64,000 nt of DNA, taken from NCBI GenBank assembly GCA_014529385.2, contig CM043948.1, positions 84,040,260 to 84,104,259 of the forward strand, read 5' to 3'. The notes under the pieces were generated by a model. The model saw nothing but the letters and a program-made list of their open reading frames with translations. It did no database searches and was not told the DNA's origin. Position 1 is the stretch's first letter. Each line of letters begins with the position of its first letter. This DNA comes from Adiantum capillus-veneris. Its lineage: Eukaryota > Streptophyta > Polypodiopsida > Polypodiales > Pteridaceae. The position numbers were made by a program, and so were the translations under genes. Positions 11,635 to 23,100 of the stretch are shown here, piece after piece.

Positions 11635-14307
11635 GTGTGTGCATTGTTTGATCGTGTAAAAATAGTGTAATTTTTTAGAAATTTAGCATGCATGCATTCA
11701 TTTATGCTTGATTGAACTTGAAATTTGTGCATTTCAATGTCAAATTGATGGATTCATTGCATAAAGTTTTGGTCTAAATTTGGGTGTGTGTGCCTACTCA
11801 ATGGCATTCAAAGTCCAAATTGAAGATGAATGATTGGCTTTGGTTGGCAATTGTGATGATGAAAAGACCTAAAATGGTTGGTGTTCTATGTGTATAATTG
11901 ATGATTCGATTGATACACAATGAAAATGATTTTACGTTTTACCATTGTCATGTATGCTAATTTGATTGGATATGGTAAGAATTTCGATGATTTGTGCATT
12001 TGGAGGTGCCATAATCACGTGTCTGTAGCCATAGAAACCAAAAATGACAAATCCGACAGGGTTTGGATGATTAGGGTTTTGAGATATGAGCAACCCACAA
12101 GTTGCAATGATTAAAATTCGGGTTTGAATTGGCCAATGTTTTATGCCAATTTGATTAGAGATATTGAAAATTTCAACAAATTGTGTATGTGCAAATGCCA
12201 AACTTCACTTACAAGTAGCCTCACAAACCAATATGACAAACCTAGAAGGTTTGGATGATTGCATTTATTTGATATGAGCAATTCAAATGCACTAATCGAT
12301 ACTTGGAGTGTGGATTTGCAAAAAAGAAGAATTTTTGTATAGGATGCTTGGTTTGTAGTCAATTGTGTGTGGAAAAGCAAAATCCTTCAAGCTTGCATTG
12401 ACAAAGGGTGGTATCGTGTATTATTTTTTGACTCAATTGAGAGCATATAAATTTGTAAATGCATGAAGAATTGAATGGGATTGGGTCATGAATACTTCAT
12501 TGAGACCAAATTTTAAACGATTTTGCAAAATTGATTGAGGGACTAGTCAATAATTATGGGGGTTTAAGGTTAACTTGATGTGGGATAATGCATAGCACCT
12601 TACTTCGTTGCGTGCTTCATTGAAATATGAGTGTGCATGGAAAGTGATTGCACTAGCACAAAATCCATCTACGTTCGAGTCGCCAATGCTCGAGTCGTTA
12701 GCACAAACCATGCAGTCAACCTCTTGCTACAAATGCACATAGCCCTTGTTATGGTAGCATGGCCATCAATCTCATAGCATTCATTGGAAATTGAATCACT
12801 ATTAGCGAGTCTATCTCTTTTTGGTGGGACCCCATGACCATACACACCTACTAGCGCTACGCACTCAATTAGCCGCAATCTTTTCCATACTTGATGCAAG
12901 ACACAATTGCAAAAACACGCACACAGGAAATTTTTGGGCGGGACTCTCCTATAAGGCAAGCCTCACCAAAGCCCCTTCACACACTCAAAACAGCAAGCTA
13001 CTGCAGTTAATGGTGATTTGTCGCTTCTGCCACGCTCGTAGGCCTAGGCCCAAGCCTGGAATATCTCTCTGGACTTTATTCAAATGCACACCCATGATGC
13101 CCTCAACCAACCCCACCTTGCCATTTTCGGCTTGGAGTCCTCACACACACACAGTTAGGATGCGCACATGCAGGGTCCCGACCGATCTCAACACCCCAAA
13201 TCTTCACCGGCCGTAATCCCTCGCTTGGCGCACATGCTGTGGTGGCCATAGTAATACCGGCCTGCCACCACCGATCGTTAGTTTGCGCACATGCAAGCCG
13301 ACCTGCATAGTTCCGGTGATCAGGCGTCACCTGTTGTTGCAGACAATGTTGTGTTGCAGACTATCTTACTAAGCAGTCGGATGTTGCAGTTGTCAATGCT
13401 GCAGGCGGTGGAGTGGATGGGTGCAGTTGCAGCCGTCAACTCTGCAGGTTACTATCTTTAGGATGCCACCGCTTAGCCACCGTTGCAAACGGCTAGGGAA
13501 AGGGAGTCACTTTCCGATGAAAGCGGTGGAAGAGCGTTGCAGAACCGATTAGCTACAATCCAGGAAAATGGTGGGGCACAATGGAATCCTTACCGGCCGG
13601 GGTTCTGTAGCTGGTGCATGTGTGCACCCTAAGTGCGCACGGAGCCTGAATCCTAATCTGCAGTGCTGGCTTGGCACGACCCCACACACTCCATCTTCCA
13701 CTTACACCCGTTGCGGATGGTACGGTACCTAATGGCGTTGTTCGGCGTACATACACATAACTCTATTTTTCGAATATTTGTTGTGGTCTGGGGCCCATCA
13801 AACACTAGCCAGTCCTCGCATCCTATAATACACACAACTTGGCTTGGCCGTCTGCATACCGCCAAAAGTGCTTCCAACACAGTACACACACACACACACA
13901 CACACCATTTCTGTCTTGCCTCCGTGATTGGCGATCCTGATGAATCACACACTCACACCCCACGCGATATGATGCAGGTCTCTCCCTCTCTCGGCATTAC
14001 CACCTTCAGCCAGCTCTCTCTCAGTACTGGGTACAATGATCAGGCCGGAGGAAGAGGCCATGGCCGATGAGGATCCAGGATGATGCGGGCAGAATGTACA
14101 GGAGCATCACTTATTGACGTTGAAAAGGCCCAAGAGACCCCCATAATAATATTGGTGACGATGATGTTAGGGGATTTCAATTCTTTTGCCTTTGATGCGA
14201 GCCCATCAGCTTGCAGTTTTTCTGGTTATCAACTTCATAATCATGGAGCTCTTGTGCACTTCTAATTCAGGCAAAGCAGCTAGCGACGACGCACTGCCTT
14301 CCCTCAG

Positions 14308-14343
<36 letters not shown>

Positions 14344-14370
14344 TTGTATTTTTTCTTCAATTATCTGCAG
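11635..14370. other. Intergenic, no supported gene; degenerate tandem repeats and CA microsatellites
   Basis: No ORF here has a recognisable domain. An AT-rich part (11640-12660) contains two degenerate tandem units at about 11938-12132 and 12133-12330. A part richer in G+C (12800-13700) has no readable protein. (CA)n runs lie at about 13883-13906 and 14310-14341. The part near 14080-14290 could include upstream sequence of the CYP37-like fragment, but I cannot support an exon there. Confidence 0.6.
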
Positions 14371-14690
14371 AAAGGAAGGCTCTCTAATGTAGGAACAGCT
14401 TCGATGGTAGCATTAACAGTGTTTCAAATGAACATATTTGGACCACTAGGTGTAGCCAAAGCAGTTCTTTATTCTCCGGATACGAAGGTTCCTCGAAGTG
14501 CAGAAGTGGCCCTTCGACGAGCAATTCCAGCAGTAAACTCAACCACTAAGAAATACAGGAGTCTTTAGAAGACATCTTCTACTTGCTGCGAATCCCGCAG
14601 CGGAAGCCCTTTGGGACAATGGAAGCCGAAGTCAAAAAGGCTATCTCAGGGCTTCTTGCCTTTTTCAGCCTCATCCCTGCAGATTCGGCT
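14371..14690 (+). pseudogene. CYP37-like (chloroplast-lumen cyclophilin) fragment
   Basis: After a splice-acceptor-like TTATCTGCAG, the + strand reads KAVLYSPDTKVPRSAEVALR and RAIPAVN. It then shifts by one base near 14565 and continues LEDIFYLLRIPQRKPFGTME and AEVKKAI. These phrases strongly resemble the N-terminal lumenal region of plant CYP37-type cyclophilins, recognised from memory of the family and not searched. A one-base frameshift, loss of similarity after about 14650 and no visible cyclophilin domain downstream point to a broken or captured gene piece. The acceptor-like sequence suggests genomic rather than cDNA origin. A microsatellite (14310-14341) lies immediately upstream. Confidence 0.5.
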
Positions 14691-14699
14691 CGTTGCCAG

Positions 14700-17550
14700 C
14701 GTAAACACCAATAAAAAATAAATAAATTTAAAAACAGGTTTAAAGATGAGTTCCCACCAAATTTTCACAAACTTCTCCCTTTGTCCTTCAGCCTGTTTCA
14801 CAAACTTCTCCCTTTGTCCTTAAGCGTGCCAGGCCTGCGGTTGCAGTAAAAAATTCCACAGTTAGAATTTTAGTGCTCTCTTGGGGGTAGCTCCCACAGA
14901 GCTCTTCACCACTCTAAGATCATTGGTTTGGTATGTATCGATTGCATGATTGAAAATTTTCCATGGACTAGATGTCAATGGTTGCAAATAAGTAGGATTT
15001 TGGTGATGCTTATTTTGAATGCAAAAATCTTTTATCACTAAAAGTTCAGCATTATTTGTGGCCAATGTTACTCATCAGGTTACGTTTATGATCTAAGGTT
15101 ACGTTTACGATCATTTCTCTCTCTTTACAATGCATGCCAAATATGCGAAAGATAGCATTAATTTTGGATGAATGATCATGGGATTGCATTAACACTGTGA
15201 AGATCTTCAGTGGTTCTTGCCTTTTTGCTTGTTGTGACTAAAGATGGTTTCATACACTAAAGAATGAGCGTTTTTGCACATGAGTACTCTTTCTCTCTTG
15301 ATTTGTATGAAACATTACTAATTAAGAGCATCCAAGCATCCATTTTATGCATCCAATGTTGATTTGATTATGGTCTAATGCTAGATTGATTAGCATTTTC
15401 ATTTCACTACATGAACAAATATTTTTGGCAAGCATACGAGCTTCATTGATGATGCATTCATGCTTGATGGAGAGTGTGCATTAAATTTGAACTTGATATT
15501 GCTTGTTGCATTTTAGTGCTTGATATAAACAAAAAATCCTCGCACAACACTAAAGTTGAGATTCTGTGAATGACCATGGGATAGTAAAAATTTGGCTTCT
15601 GATTGAGCATGCTTTTAGTGCTTACTTTGAATGACAAATGCTTTGAAGCACTAATGATTTGAGTTGTTTTAAGGGGTGTGGCAAGAGTGTGACTTCCAAA
15701 TGATCCAACAAGGGGTCATCATTGCAAAATATGGGTAGTTAGAGCCATTCCAATTCTTTGGATTTAAAGTTGTATGCTAGCTCATAGCTTGGTCTAAAAT
15801 GCAAATGTTTTCTTTTGAGCTAGTATTTACCCAATTTGTCTATTGAGAGCCATTATCATTTCATCAAGTTGCAGTCATCTCTAGCTCATAGATTGCTCTA
15901 AAATTGTAAAATTTATTGAGCTAGTTGTTAGCCAACTTTTAAAAAAGCTTTTAATTGTTAAATTTGGCTATCGACAGCCACTTCATTTCATTCAAAAGTT
16001 GCATTATTTTCAGCTCTTGGCTTGTTTTTCCATATTTCATTGAGCTAGAACTTAACCAACTTTTGAATCATGCATGAGAGATGGTAAAAATTGCAAAATT
16101 TGCTTATGTGGAAGCATTTTATCTCTCTCATTGTTGATATGTATGCATAAATTTGCTACTTAAGAGCATCATGTGCATAACCAAAGGCACTTTTTTCCCT
16201 TGGGTTTTTTCCCTTTGGAAAATTAGGGTATGCAAGACCCTAGCTTTAGGTTTTCATTAATGTTTTGTGTGCTTTTGGATTTCAATAAAAGGTTTTGGAG
16301 CTTGTGTTTACACTTAGCTTCAAATCAGCTTCTTTTGCAAATAAAAGATCAAGAGACTTCTCTACAAAGGGGATGCTTGCTCAAGGATGCACAAAGAGCA
16401 TGAATAGGTGTAATCCTTCCATGATTTTTCTCTTTTTATCTCTTCATTCTCTATGCTTGGTTAAGTGAAATTTTGCTTCTAAGTTATGGTTTTTTCATGC
16501 TTGAAAGCTAGGCATCCTAATGTTTCAACATTTTACTTCGTGAAAATTAACTCATTAAAAAATTAGGTTTTATGTGTGCTAATCATAGGTAATTGGCCTT
16601 GACCTTAGGTTAATTTAGGTTCATTTCTCATTAGTCATAGACTCTTAGTGATAGTCTTAAATACTCCATTCATTTTTGTCATAACCTAGGGCTAAAATTA
16701 GGCTTTAGTCTTTTAGTCCAATTGCCATTAGCATCTCAAGATGGAAGCAACAAAAAAGTGCTTAAAAATGAATCAATGAAGCAAAGAAGTGTCCCAAAAA
16801 GTAGCAAAAAGGCTACTAGACACATGAAAAGAAAATTTATATGTTATGTTGTGTCTATGTGAGGCCTGGCGCCTTATTGGCACTTGGCAGGCAAGGGGAA
16901 TCACCTTGGCTCGCTTGGTCAAGGCCCTAAATCGATGCCCTGGGCTGATAGGGGTTAGCCGTCGCCTTGGTAGGCTAGTAGGCTTTTGGAACACCTTCTT
17001 GAGGGTTCAAGAAGCCGAGAGTGGCATCTAGACTTGCCTTGGGGTGCTAGCCTTGTGATTGTGTTTTTACTTTCTTCAATGAATGACTAAATCAAAACTT
17101 CCATGAGCTTCAAAAAGCGGTGACAATGTACTAATAGATTATGAGCTTTTTTATAGCCCGTACACATGATAGACTTGAATGATTTATTAAGATTGTTCAC
17201 ATAGTTTTTAAGCTAGTAGGTTTATGAACTTGCATTAGCATAGTGTCATAATTGATTGCTTGTGCTTCATGCATAAAACTAAAATTTCAAGTGGTTTAAT
17301 CTTCACAATAGTTTAGGTGTTTTTTTTGCTTTATGTTGTCTAGTTTTTGACTATGATTGACCCATCTTTTAGAAGCAAAAATCACTTTGCATGATTGTTC
17401 ATTTGTGCTTCATGTTTTATTCAATCCTAGTGGCCTTTGATGCTCATTACTTGTTCTTGTGTTTTGCAGCTCAACATTTCTTTCATGGACTTGCTTTCTA
17501 CCATGTCACCGTGTCTTGCTTCACCGGCACATGAGGACGTGCGCCAAATT
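14700..17550. other. Intergenic AT-rich sequence; possible internal remnant of the LTR-C element
   Basis: No supported gene. The sequence is AT-rich, with three degenerate repeats of roughly 115-120 bp at about 15770-16070, each built around a GAGCTAG-type phrase and a CCAACTTTT-like phrase. Because a polypurine tract and LTR start follow at 17554-17564, the right part is presumably the 3' internal region of the LTR-C element. I cannot read gag or pol in it. Confidence 0.45.
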
Positions 17551-17553
17551 ACG

Positions 17554-17563
17554 AAGGGGGAAA
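17554..17563 (+). other. Polypurine tract before LTR-C
   Basis: AAGGGGGAAA directly precedes a TGTTAGC LTR start, the usual arrangement at the 3' end of an LTR retrotransposon. Confidence 0.55.
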
Positions 17564-17728
17564 TGTTAGCAGTGGCTAACACAAGCTACACCAATTATGT
17601 ACCAAGATGTAGATGTGCTATAGTGCACAATATTTCCTTTTCATTGTATAGGGCTTGGGCTCATGTAGGAGTTCCAAAGTTGTATGAGTCTAGGCTAGAG
17701 AGCTCAACTTTATCCCATAGTTGAAGGG
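17564..17728 (+). repeat. LTR-C, left part (5' of the GYP-B insertion)
   Basis: It begins TGTTAGCAGTGGCTAACA after a polypurine tract and is cut by GYP-B at the AAGGG duplication (17724-17728). Removing GYP-B joins it to 36282, where a TATA box and LTR-like leader follow. No 5' partner LTR is visible in the window, so this is inferred to be the 3' LTR of an older, otherwise unrecognised element. Confidence 0.55.
17724..17728. repeat. GYP-B target-site duplication, left copy
   Basis: AAGGG immediately before the TG of the 5' LTR, matched by AAGGG at 36277-36281 after the CA of the 3' LTR. Five base pairs is the expected size for a Ty3/gypsy integrase. Confidence 0.92.
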
Positions 17729-18014
17729 TGTTGAGCCAGCAGAGGATCACACCCACATTTGTGCTCACACTCATCATTTTGTAACCATTGATTGTAATAA
17801 ATGTCTTTCCGACATTAATTTTGATTTGAGCCATTCATTAAGTAACGGGACTCAATTGAGTTTCCAGCTTGTAATTCCGAAGTAATTTCACTTGCTGATG
17901 TAATTAGTTAGAGATGTTCTCACCTCCAAGGCTGAGGTATATAAGCCAAAGTTTTTGTAACCTAAGGGATTCAGATTATTAATCAAAGTGAGTTTTTGAG
18001 CGCCGTGACTGTGT

Positions 18015-18073
<59 letters not shown>

Positions 18074-18697
18074 TTATCTACTTGCTACGCGAGCTACGGA
18101 GCCTCCATTGGAGAAGCGACACCGCCATTGTGTTAGCAACGGCGAGAGCTACGCACAGATACCAAGAGTGCGCGCTATTGGCTTCTATGTGTGGTAAGTT
18201 CCTACGAGCTTCGGTGTGAGTTTTCTTCCAACTCGTGTGTCGGAATAGAGCATGCAGCATATCTATAGAACCACAACGAGTAGAGCTACACATTAGTACC
18301 ATCGGGGTCAAGTTTCGATCACCTGTATTTTTTGGCCTGTCTTCATACGCGTTTGCCGCACGGAGTGGTTATAGGTTGATTTTGCAGTTCAAGTCTTTAG
18401 GGTGTTGTTCTTACCTAGTGTATAGACTTCCCCTTGAGTTTGAGATCGATTCAATGATTCTAGATCTTGTTTCGTATAGCATTCGTTCGTAGTACGGATT
18501 TCAGTCACTTGCGTATTTTAGAACTTAGATTTGATTTCCTTAGTAGTGATTGTCATTAGAAGGTCGAGTAGGTGATTTGACACCCACCTAGTTGTTTCCA
18601 TGCGCCTGTGGGTCAAGCTCCATCCTCGTCTGACAAATTCTGTTGTTGGTTGAGTTCTCGCTATTTAGCTTCCGCTAGCGGCGTAACCGCCTTAACA
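17729..18697 (+). repeat. GYP-B 5' LTR
   Basis: A 969-bp LTR, TGTTGAGCC to CCTTAACA. It is longer than the 3' LTR (931 bp) chiefly because its (GA)n run spans 18017-18071 against 17 bp in the 3' LTR. TATATAA lies at 17938-17944 and TCATACGCGT at 18343-18352. The LTR should supply promoter and polyadenylation signals; the GA run lies about 75 bp downstream of the TATA box and so is probably transcribed. Confidence 0.95.
17938..17944 (+). promoter_or_regulatory. GYP-B LTR TATA box
   Basis: TATATAA within GGTATATAAGCC, about 210 bp into the LTR and conserved in all three LTRs of the family seen here. Position and sequence fit a pol II core promoter; the start site is not defined from sequence. 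Confidence 0.6.
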
Positions 18698-18699
18698 TT

Positions 18700-18717
18700 T
18701 GGCGCCGCTGCCGGGGA
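18700..18717 (+). other. GYP-B primer-binding site
   Basis: TGGCGCCGCTGCCGGGGA begins two bases after the LTR. TGGCGCC..TGCCGGGGA is a common plant gypsy primer-binding sequence, complementary to a host tRNA 3' end, probably tRNA-Asp (assignment from memory). Confidence 0.8.
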
Positions 18718-20124
18718 CGAGAGCCCTAAGTAGGTGACCTTAGACTAATCCTACGAGGTGGGTCGTATAAACTACTTTGTATACTTTAGTTAGAAAAGAT
18801 CTAGGAGTGGTGGACTCTGAAGATCTCGAGAGATACTAGGAAGTGGGGTATTCCTGGGTCTTCCGTGTTGACAGTATTTTTAGTTTAGCTTAGATTTGTT
18901 TGTTGTTTTGTTGGTGTTGAGTAGTTGTTGATAGAAGAAGAATTTGCTAGTCCGTGAGTGGCAGTGGATCTCTTTAAAATCACAATTACCAAACCCATTT
19001 TATGATTAGGAATAGCTTAGGTAGGACTTCATTTGATCCTGATCTGGAGCTAGAATCATTGGAGTATTTTCTTGATATGGATGATTGCATGTTAGATCAC
19101 TAAACCGTCGAGTTAGTAGTGAAACTTGCAATAAACAAAAGTCAGAGAAATTTTCTGTGTATCTGGGAGTTGTTGAGCACTTGAGAAAGCTTTAGGAAGG
19201 ATTCTATGCCAAAAAACTGGAAATCTGCAACTTTAGACATCATACGCGTATGATGTCTAAATGACCAAACAGAGACCAAAACAAAAATTTTGACTTTACC
19301 AGAGTGTTCAAAAGGGGGGTTATACCCTAATTTCAACTTAAAACAAGAGCATTAACACTCAAAGAAACCCGAAAAGACAAGTCGGAGTCCAAGAAACGCA
19401 AAGAATAGAAAATTTTTGATTCAGATCTTGTTTTTACATTCAAACCTGACAAAAACACTTGAAACTCAATTATAAACATTGGAGAAGGCTTAAAACCAAA
19501 AATAGTCAAAATCTGGGACAAAAGACATCATACGCGTATAATGTCTTTTGGCACATCCACTGCTTATTTTTGATATCTGACCTGACAAGAATATTACAAG
19601 CACTGTAGGAAGCATAAATATCAATTTTTGACCCAAATTGATGAAAAAAACATCATACGCGTATGATGTCTTTGACCTAATTTTGGACATATTTTGATAC
19701 TTTGCTAACACAGATCCATTGTAATAGCTGTCTACAGGTTATATTTCAAGTTTCATCCCATTTGGATTACAACTGACCCAAAAAACAAGTCAAAAGCGGA
19801 AAATTGCCAAGAAAAGCCTAAATTAGCTATAACTTGCTCAAACAGAGTTCAAACTGAATTTTGTGAGTGGAAAGAGCATAAGGGGCCTATTGAGAGTGAG
19901 CATAACCAAAATAGTCTAAATCTGTGAAAAAAAGACACCATACGCGTATAATGTCTTTTTCAGCATAACTGCAACAAAATTCTCACTTGATGAAACAGAA
20001 GTTGTCCAACTGACAAGATTAAACAATTGACCAAGTATCAATCAATTTGGATCAATTCTGACCACAAAAACTTGGGGAAAAAAAATTGCCGAGACGGAAA
20101 AGTTAAAGTCCTTTAGGGGAATTG
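18718..20124 (+). other. GYP-B 5' leader
   Basis: About 1.4 kb between primer-binding site and gag start, with no supported ORF. It holds four palindromes (19235-19956). The leader should include the RNA packaging region, which cannot be located by eye. Confidence 0.7.
19235..19956. repeat. Array of four 24-bp palindromes in the GYP-B leader
   Basis: Copies at 19235-19258 (perfect), 19523-19546 (one change), 19648-19671 (one change) and 19933-19956 (two changes). Steps are 288, 125 and 285 bp, close to those of the spacer array. All changes fall in the arms; the central TACGCGTA is intact in every copy, although its CpGs should be prone to decay in methylated DNA. Confidence 0.93.
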
Positions 20125-23100
20125 ATGAATTTGAGATCGGGCAGGAATCTCCGGAATAATCAACCAAAACAAGGGGAACCAGCAAGTGTCATATCAACCG
20201 AGGGAAGTGTAAACCAAAGTTGGGTGCAACCATTAGAGCCGATCTTTGAAGGAAGTGTCTCTGATACTTCTTCGGAGAGATCTTACGAGATTTTCACCGA
20301 ACACTTGGAACACTTGAACCTGAACAACAGAGAAAATATGGCAGCAGGATCATCAAACCCTTCCGCCACAATGAAGCTATTGTTCATAAAATATCAGTAC
20401 GACAATGAGCAAGGTGCCAAGATCTACAAAGATGGAATGGACCGCTATTGTGTAAAGATAGAAGATAGACCTAGTGAGTTCAAGGACTTAGTGCCTGTGA
20501 GCTATAGCGGAGATAGATATCTAGATGACGAGGGTACCATGTACTTGGTAGTCCTAAACCGTAACATTGTGGACAAGTGGGGATTGATGGGCACCAAAGC
20601 CAAAGTAGATGAAGAACTTGAGGAGAAAGCACCAATAATGAACTTCCCTGATGCGAGGTTAAGAAGAGAGAATGAAACTACAAGGATCAACACTGATAAC
20701 ATCTATATGGGGCTATACAAATATAATAATGGGGAGCAAGATCTCTATTATAGATGTGAAGAACCCTACACCGGAGAGTTGACAGACCAAAAAAGACTTT
20801 ATGTCTTTACCTACACAGAGGGATCGGAAGTGAAAATTGCCGCTTACGACAAGTATGGCAGGCAATACTCAACAATGGGCAAGAAAGAATTAGAAGGATA
20901 TACATACTTTGGGGGACCACTACATCAGTATTATGTTAGTTCTAGCTCACAAAGACCAGCACCAACAAATAGAGGGCAAAACCCAATGACGACAGGAGGA
21001 CAAAGAACTCAGGTTGCTGACTCTTTCAGTCAACCTCAGTACTCGAAGCCCGGACCAATGGGATCATTACATTCCAGAGATTCAATGGATACGAATCGAG
21101 GTAGTGCAGTTCCAATCCCCACATATACCACTCCAGGTCCAAGGTTCGAAGCGGAACCATCACATTTACCTCCTAGTAGTAGATTCAGGGCAGGGGAACC
21201 GACAAGGGTAACCCATGAAGTCCATGATGCTAGAGAAAGCTTTAGCCGGGACATAGGAGCAATGAGATTGGTAGCAGACCATAGACGTATGAGACCATCT
21301 CAAGTAGCGAAGTGTATGCCAAAGAAGTATGGTGGTTCAGGAGATCCGTATGCACATGTGTCACTCATTAAGCAAGTCTTAAGAGCTGAGCAGATAACAG
21401 ATTTCCATACACAATACGAGGGATTTGGTCTTACTCTAGAAGGTACGGCATTGACATGGTTTCAACCACTGAACATAGGGGGATTCCATGACATTGACCA
21501 TTTGCTAAGAGAGTTTGCTGAGGAATTCTCAAAACGAGGGATTAAGCACAATACGGTCTCACAAATATATGCTTTTAAACAGAGAGAACACGAAAAAGTG
21601 AAGGAAGCTTCACTTCGCTTCAAACAATACATTGAGAGATGTCCAGTACGTGAACGACCACAAGATGACAGACTATCTGTTCTCTTTATTGAGGGACTGA
21701 GGAACGACACTCTCAAGAAGGACTTGCACTTGAAAGCTTGTACAAGTTTCGAGCAAGTAACGAGAGAGGCATTGTACTTAGTGGATAACTGTACGGTTTA
21801 TGGAGAGGTGTCAGCGGATACAGATTTTGCATCCAGTAGCTCCTCCTCCGTAGCGAGCGAGACTACCACTAAAAAGAATGTTCAAACAACAACCATGCCA
21901 AATGTAGAGCAAATGATAGAAGATGCTCTAAAAAGGATGGCACCATACCAAAAACCATTGCCAAAAACACTGAAATGGTGTGCTATTGAACAAAAATGGA
22001 CAAATCATCCAACAGAGGAGTGCTATTACAACAAAGGGTATGTAAGGGAGCGTCAGTATGCACCTCCTGCTCAATTAGCACCACCTCAAGTACATCCAGT
22101 ACCTCGATACCCAACGGGAAATGTACCAGGACCTATGGGGATAGAAAGACCGCAACCGGTATTGGGACAACAACCACCTTTACCAGGAGCAAGACCAGTG
22201 GGCATTAGATATGCACCAACCTTAGAGAATCAGGAAGAACAAGCCTTAGTGCCTGTTCAAGCCTATTATGAAGAATCTGGTGCACACATGTCTCCAACTG
22301 TGTATTACCCACCAGAAGAACCCAAACAACCAGAACCATGGGGCATGATTGGGAATGTTGGAACACCAACAGTTACAAGTGCTTCTGATGAAGAGAGATA
22401 CAATTTGGACGCAAGAACATTGATGTTCATAGCTCATGGAGGGTTAACAGGACAAAGACCATCCTATCCACAAAGGACGAATCAAATGGGACCAAGACCA
22501 GCACTAGGACCCTGTTACAAGTGTGGAGGTGACCATCTGATGAATGTTTGTCCACATACGGAAATCATTAGAATTAACGCTTATTGCACTGAGTGTGGGG
22601 TTACTCACTTCATTGAGGATTGTTCAAAGAATCCAAACAAAGTGCAAAAGACGACATTGAATATGCTAGAAACTATTCCTACCAGCAGTGGGTCTGAAAA
22701 TGAAACTCTGATACCAACGCAAGTTGTTACTAGAGCTCAAGCTAAGAAAACCACTAGAGAACCTGAGAATGGAAAGTTAGCGACTGAAATGGTTAGTCAA
22801 GGACCGCGGAGTCAGAAAAACACATGGAAAGCTAGAAAAGCACGCATGAAGTTGAGAAAAGAACGTGAAGACGCTATTCTAGCTGAGGAACTAAAGCGAA
22901 CTAAAGATAGATTAGAAAAACTTGAGAGTCAAAACGGGAAACGAGAGATGAGCCCGGAAAGAACGAAACAAAAGAGTATCAAAGAAACAACGAGCTTAAG
23001 CTCAGGGGGATCAGTGCTAGTCGACAAAGTACACGAACCATTGGACGCACTGATGAGAGCTTACGAAGCTAGGTTAAAGAACAACCAAACACAAGAACAG

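Noticed and set aside
18235-18492. ORF of 85 codons inside the GYP LTRs
   Set aside because: It lies wholly in LTR sequence, has no domain, and GYP-A does not keep it.
20122-20124. TTG at 20122 as gag start
   Set aside because: ATG follows directly at 20125 and gives the typical MNLRSGR start; a TTG start is unlikely in a plant mRNA.
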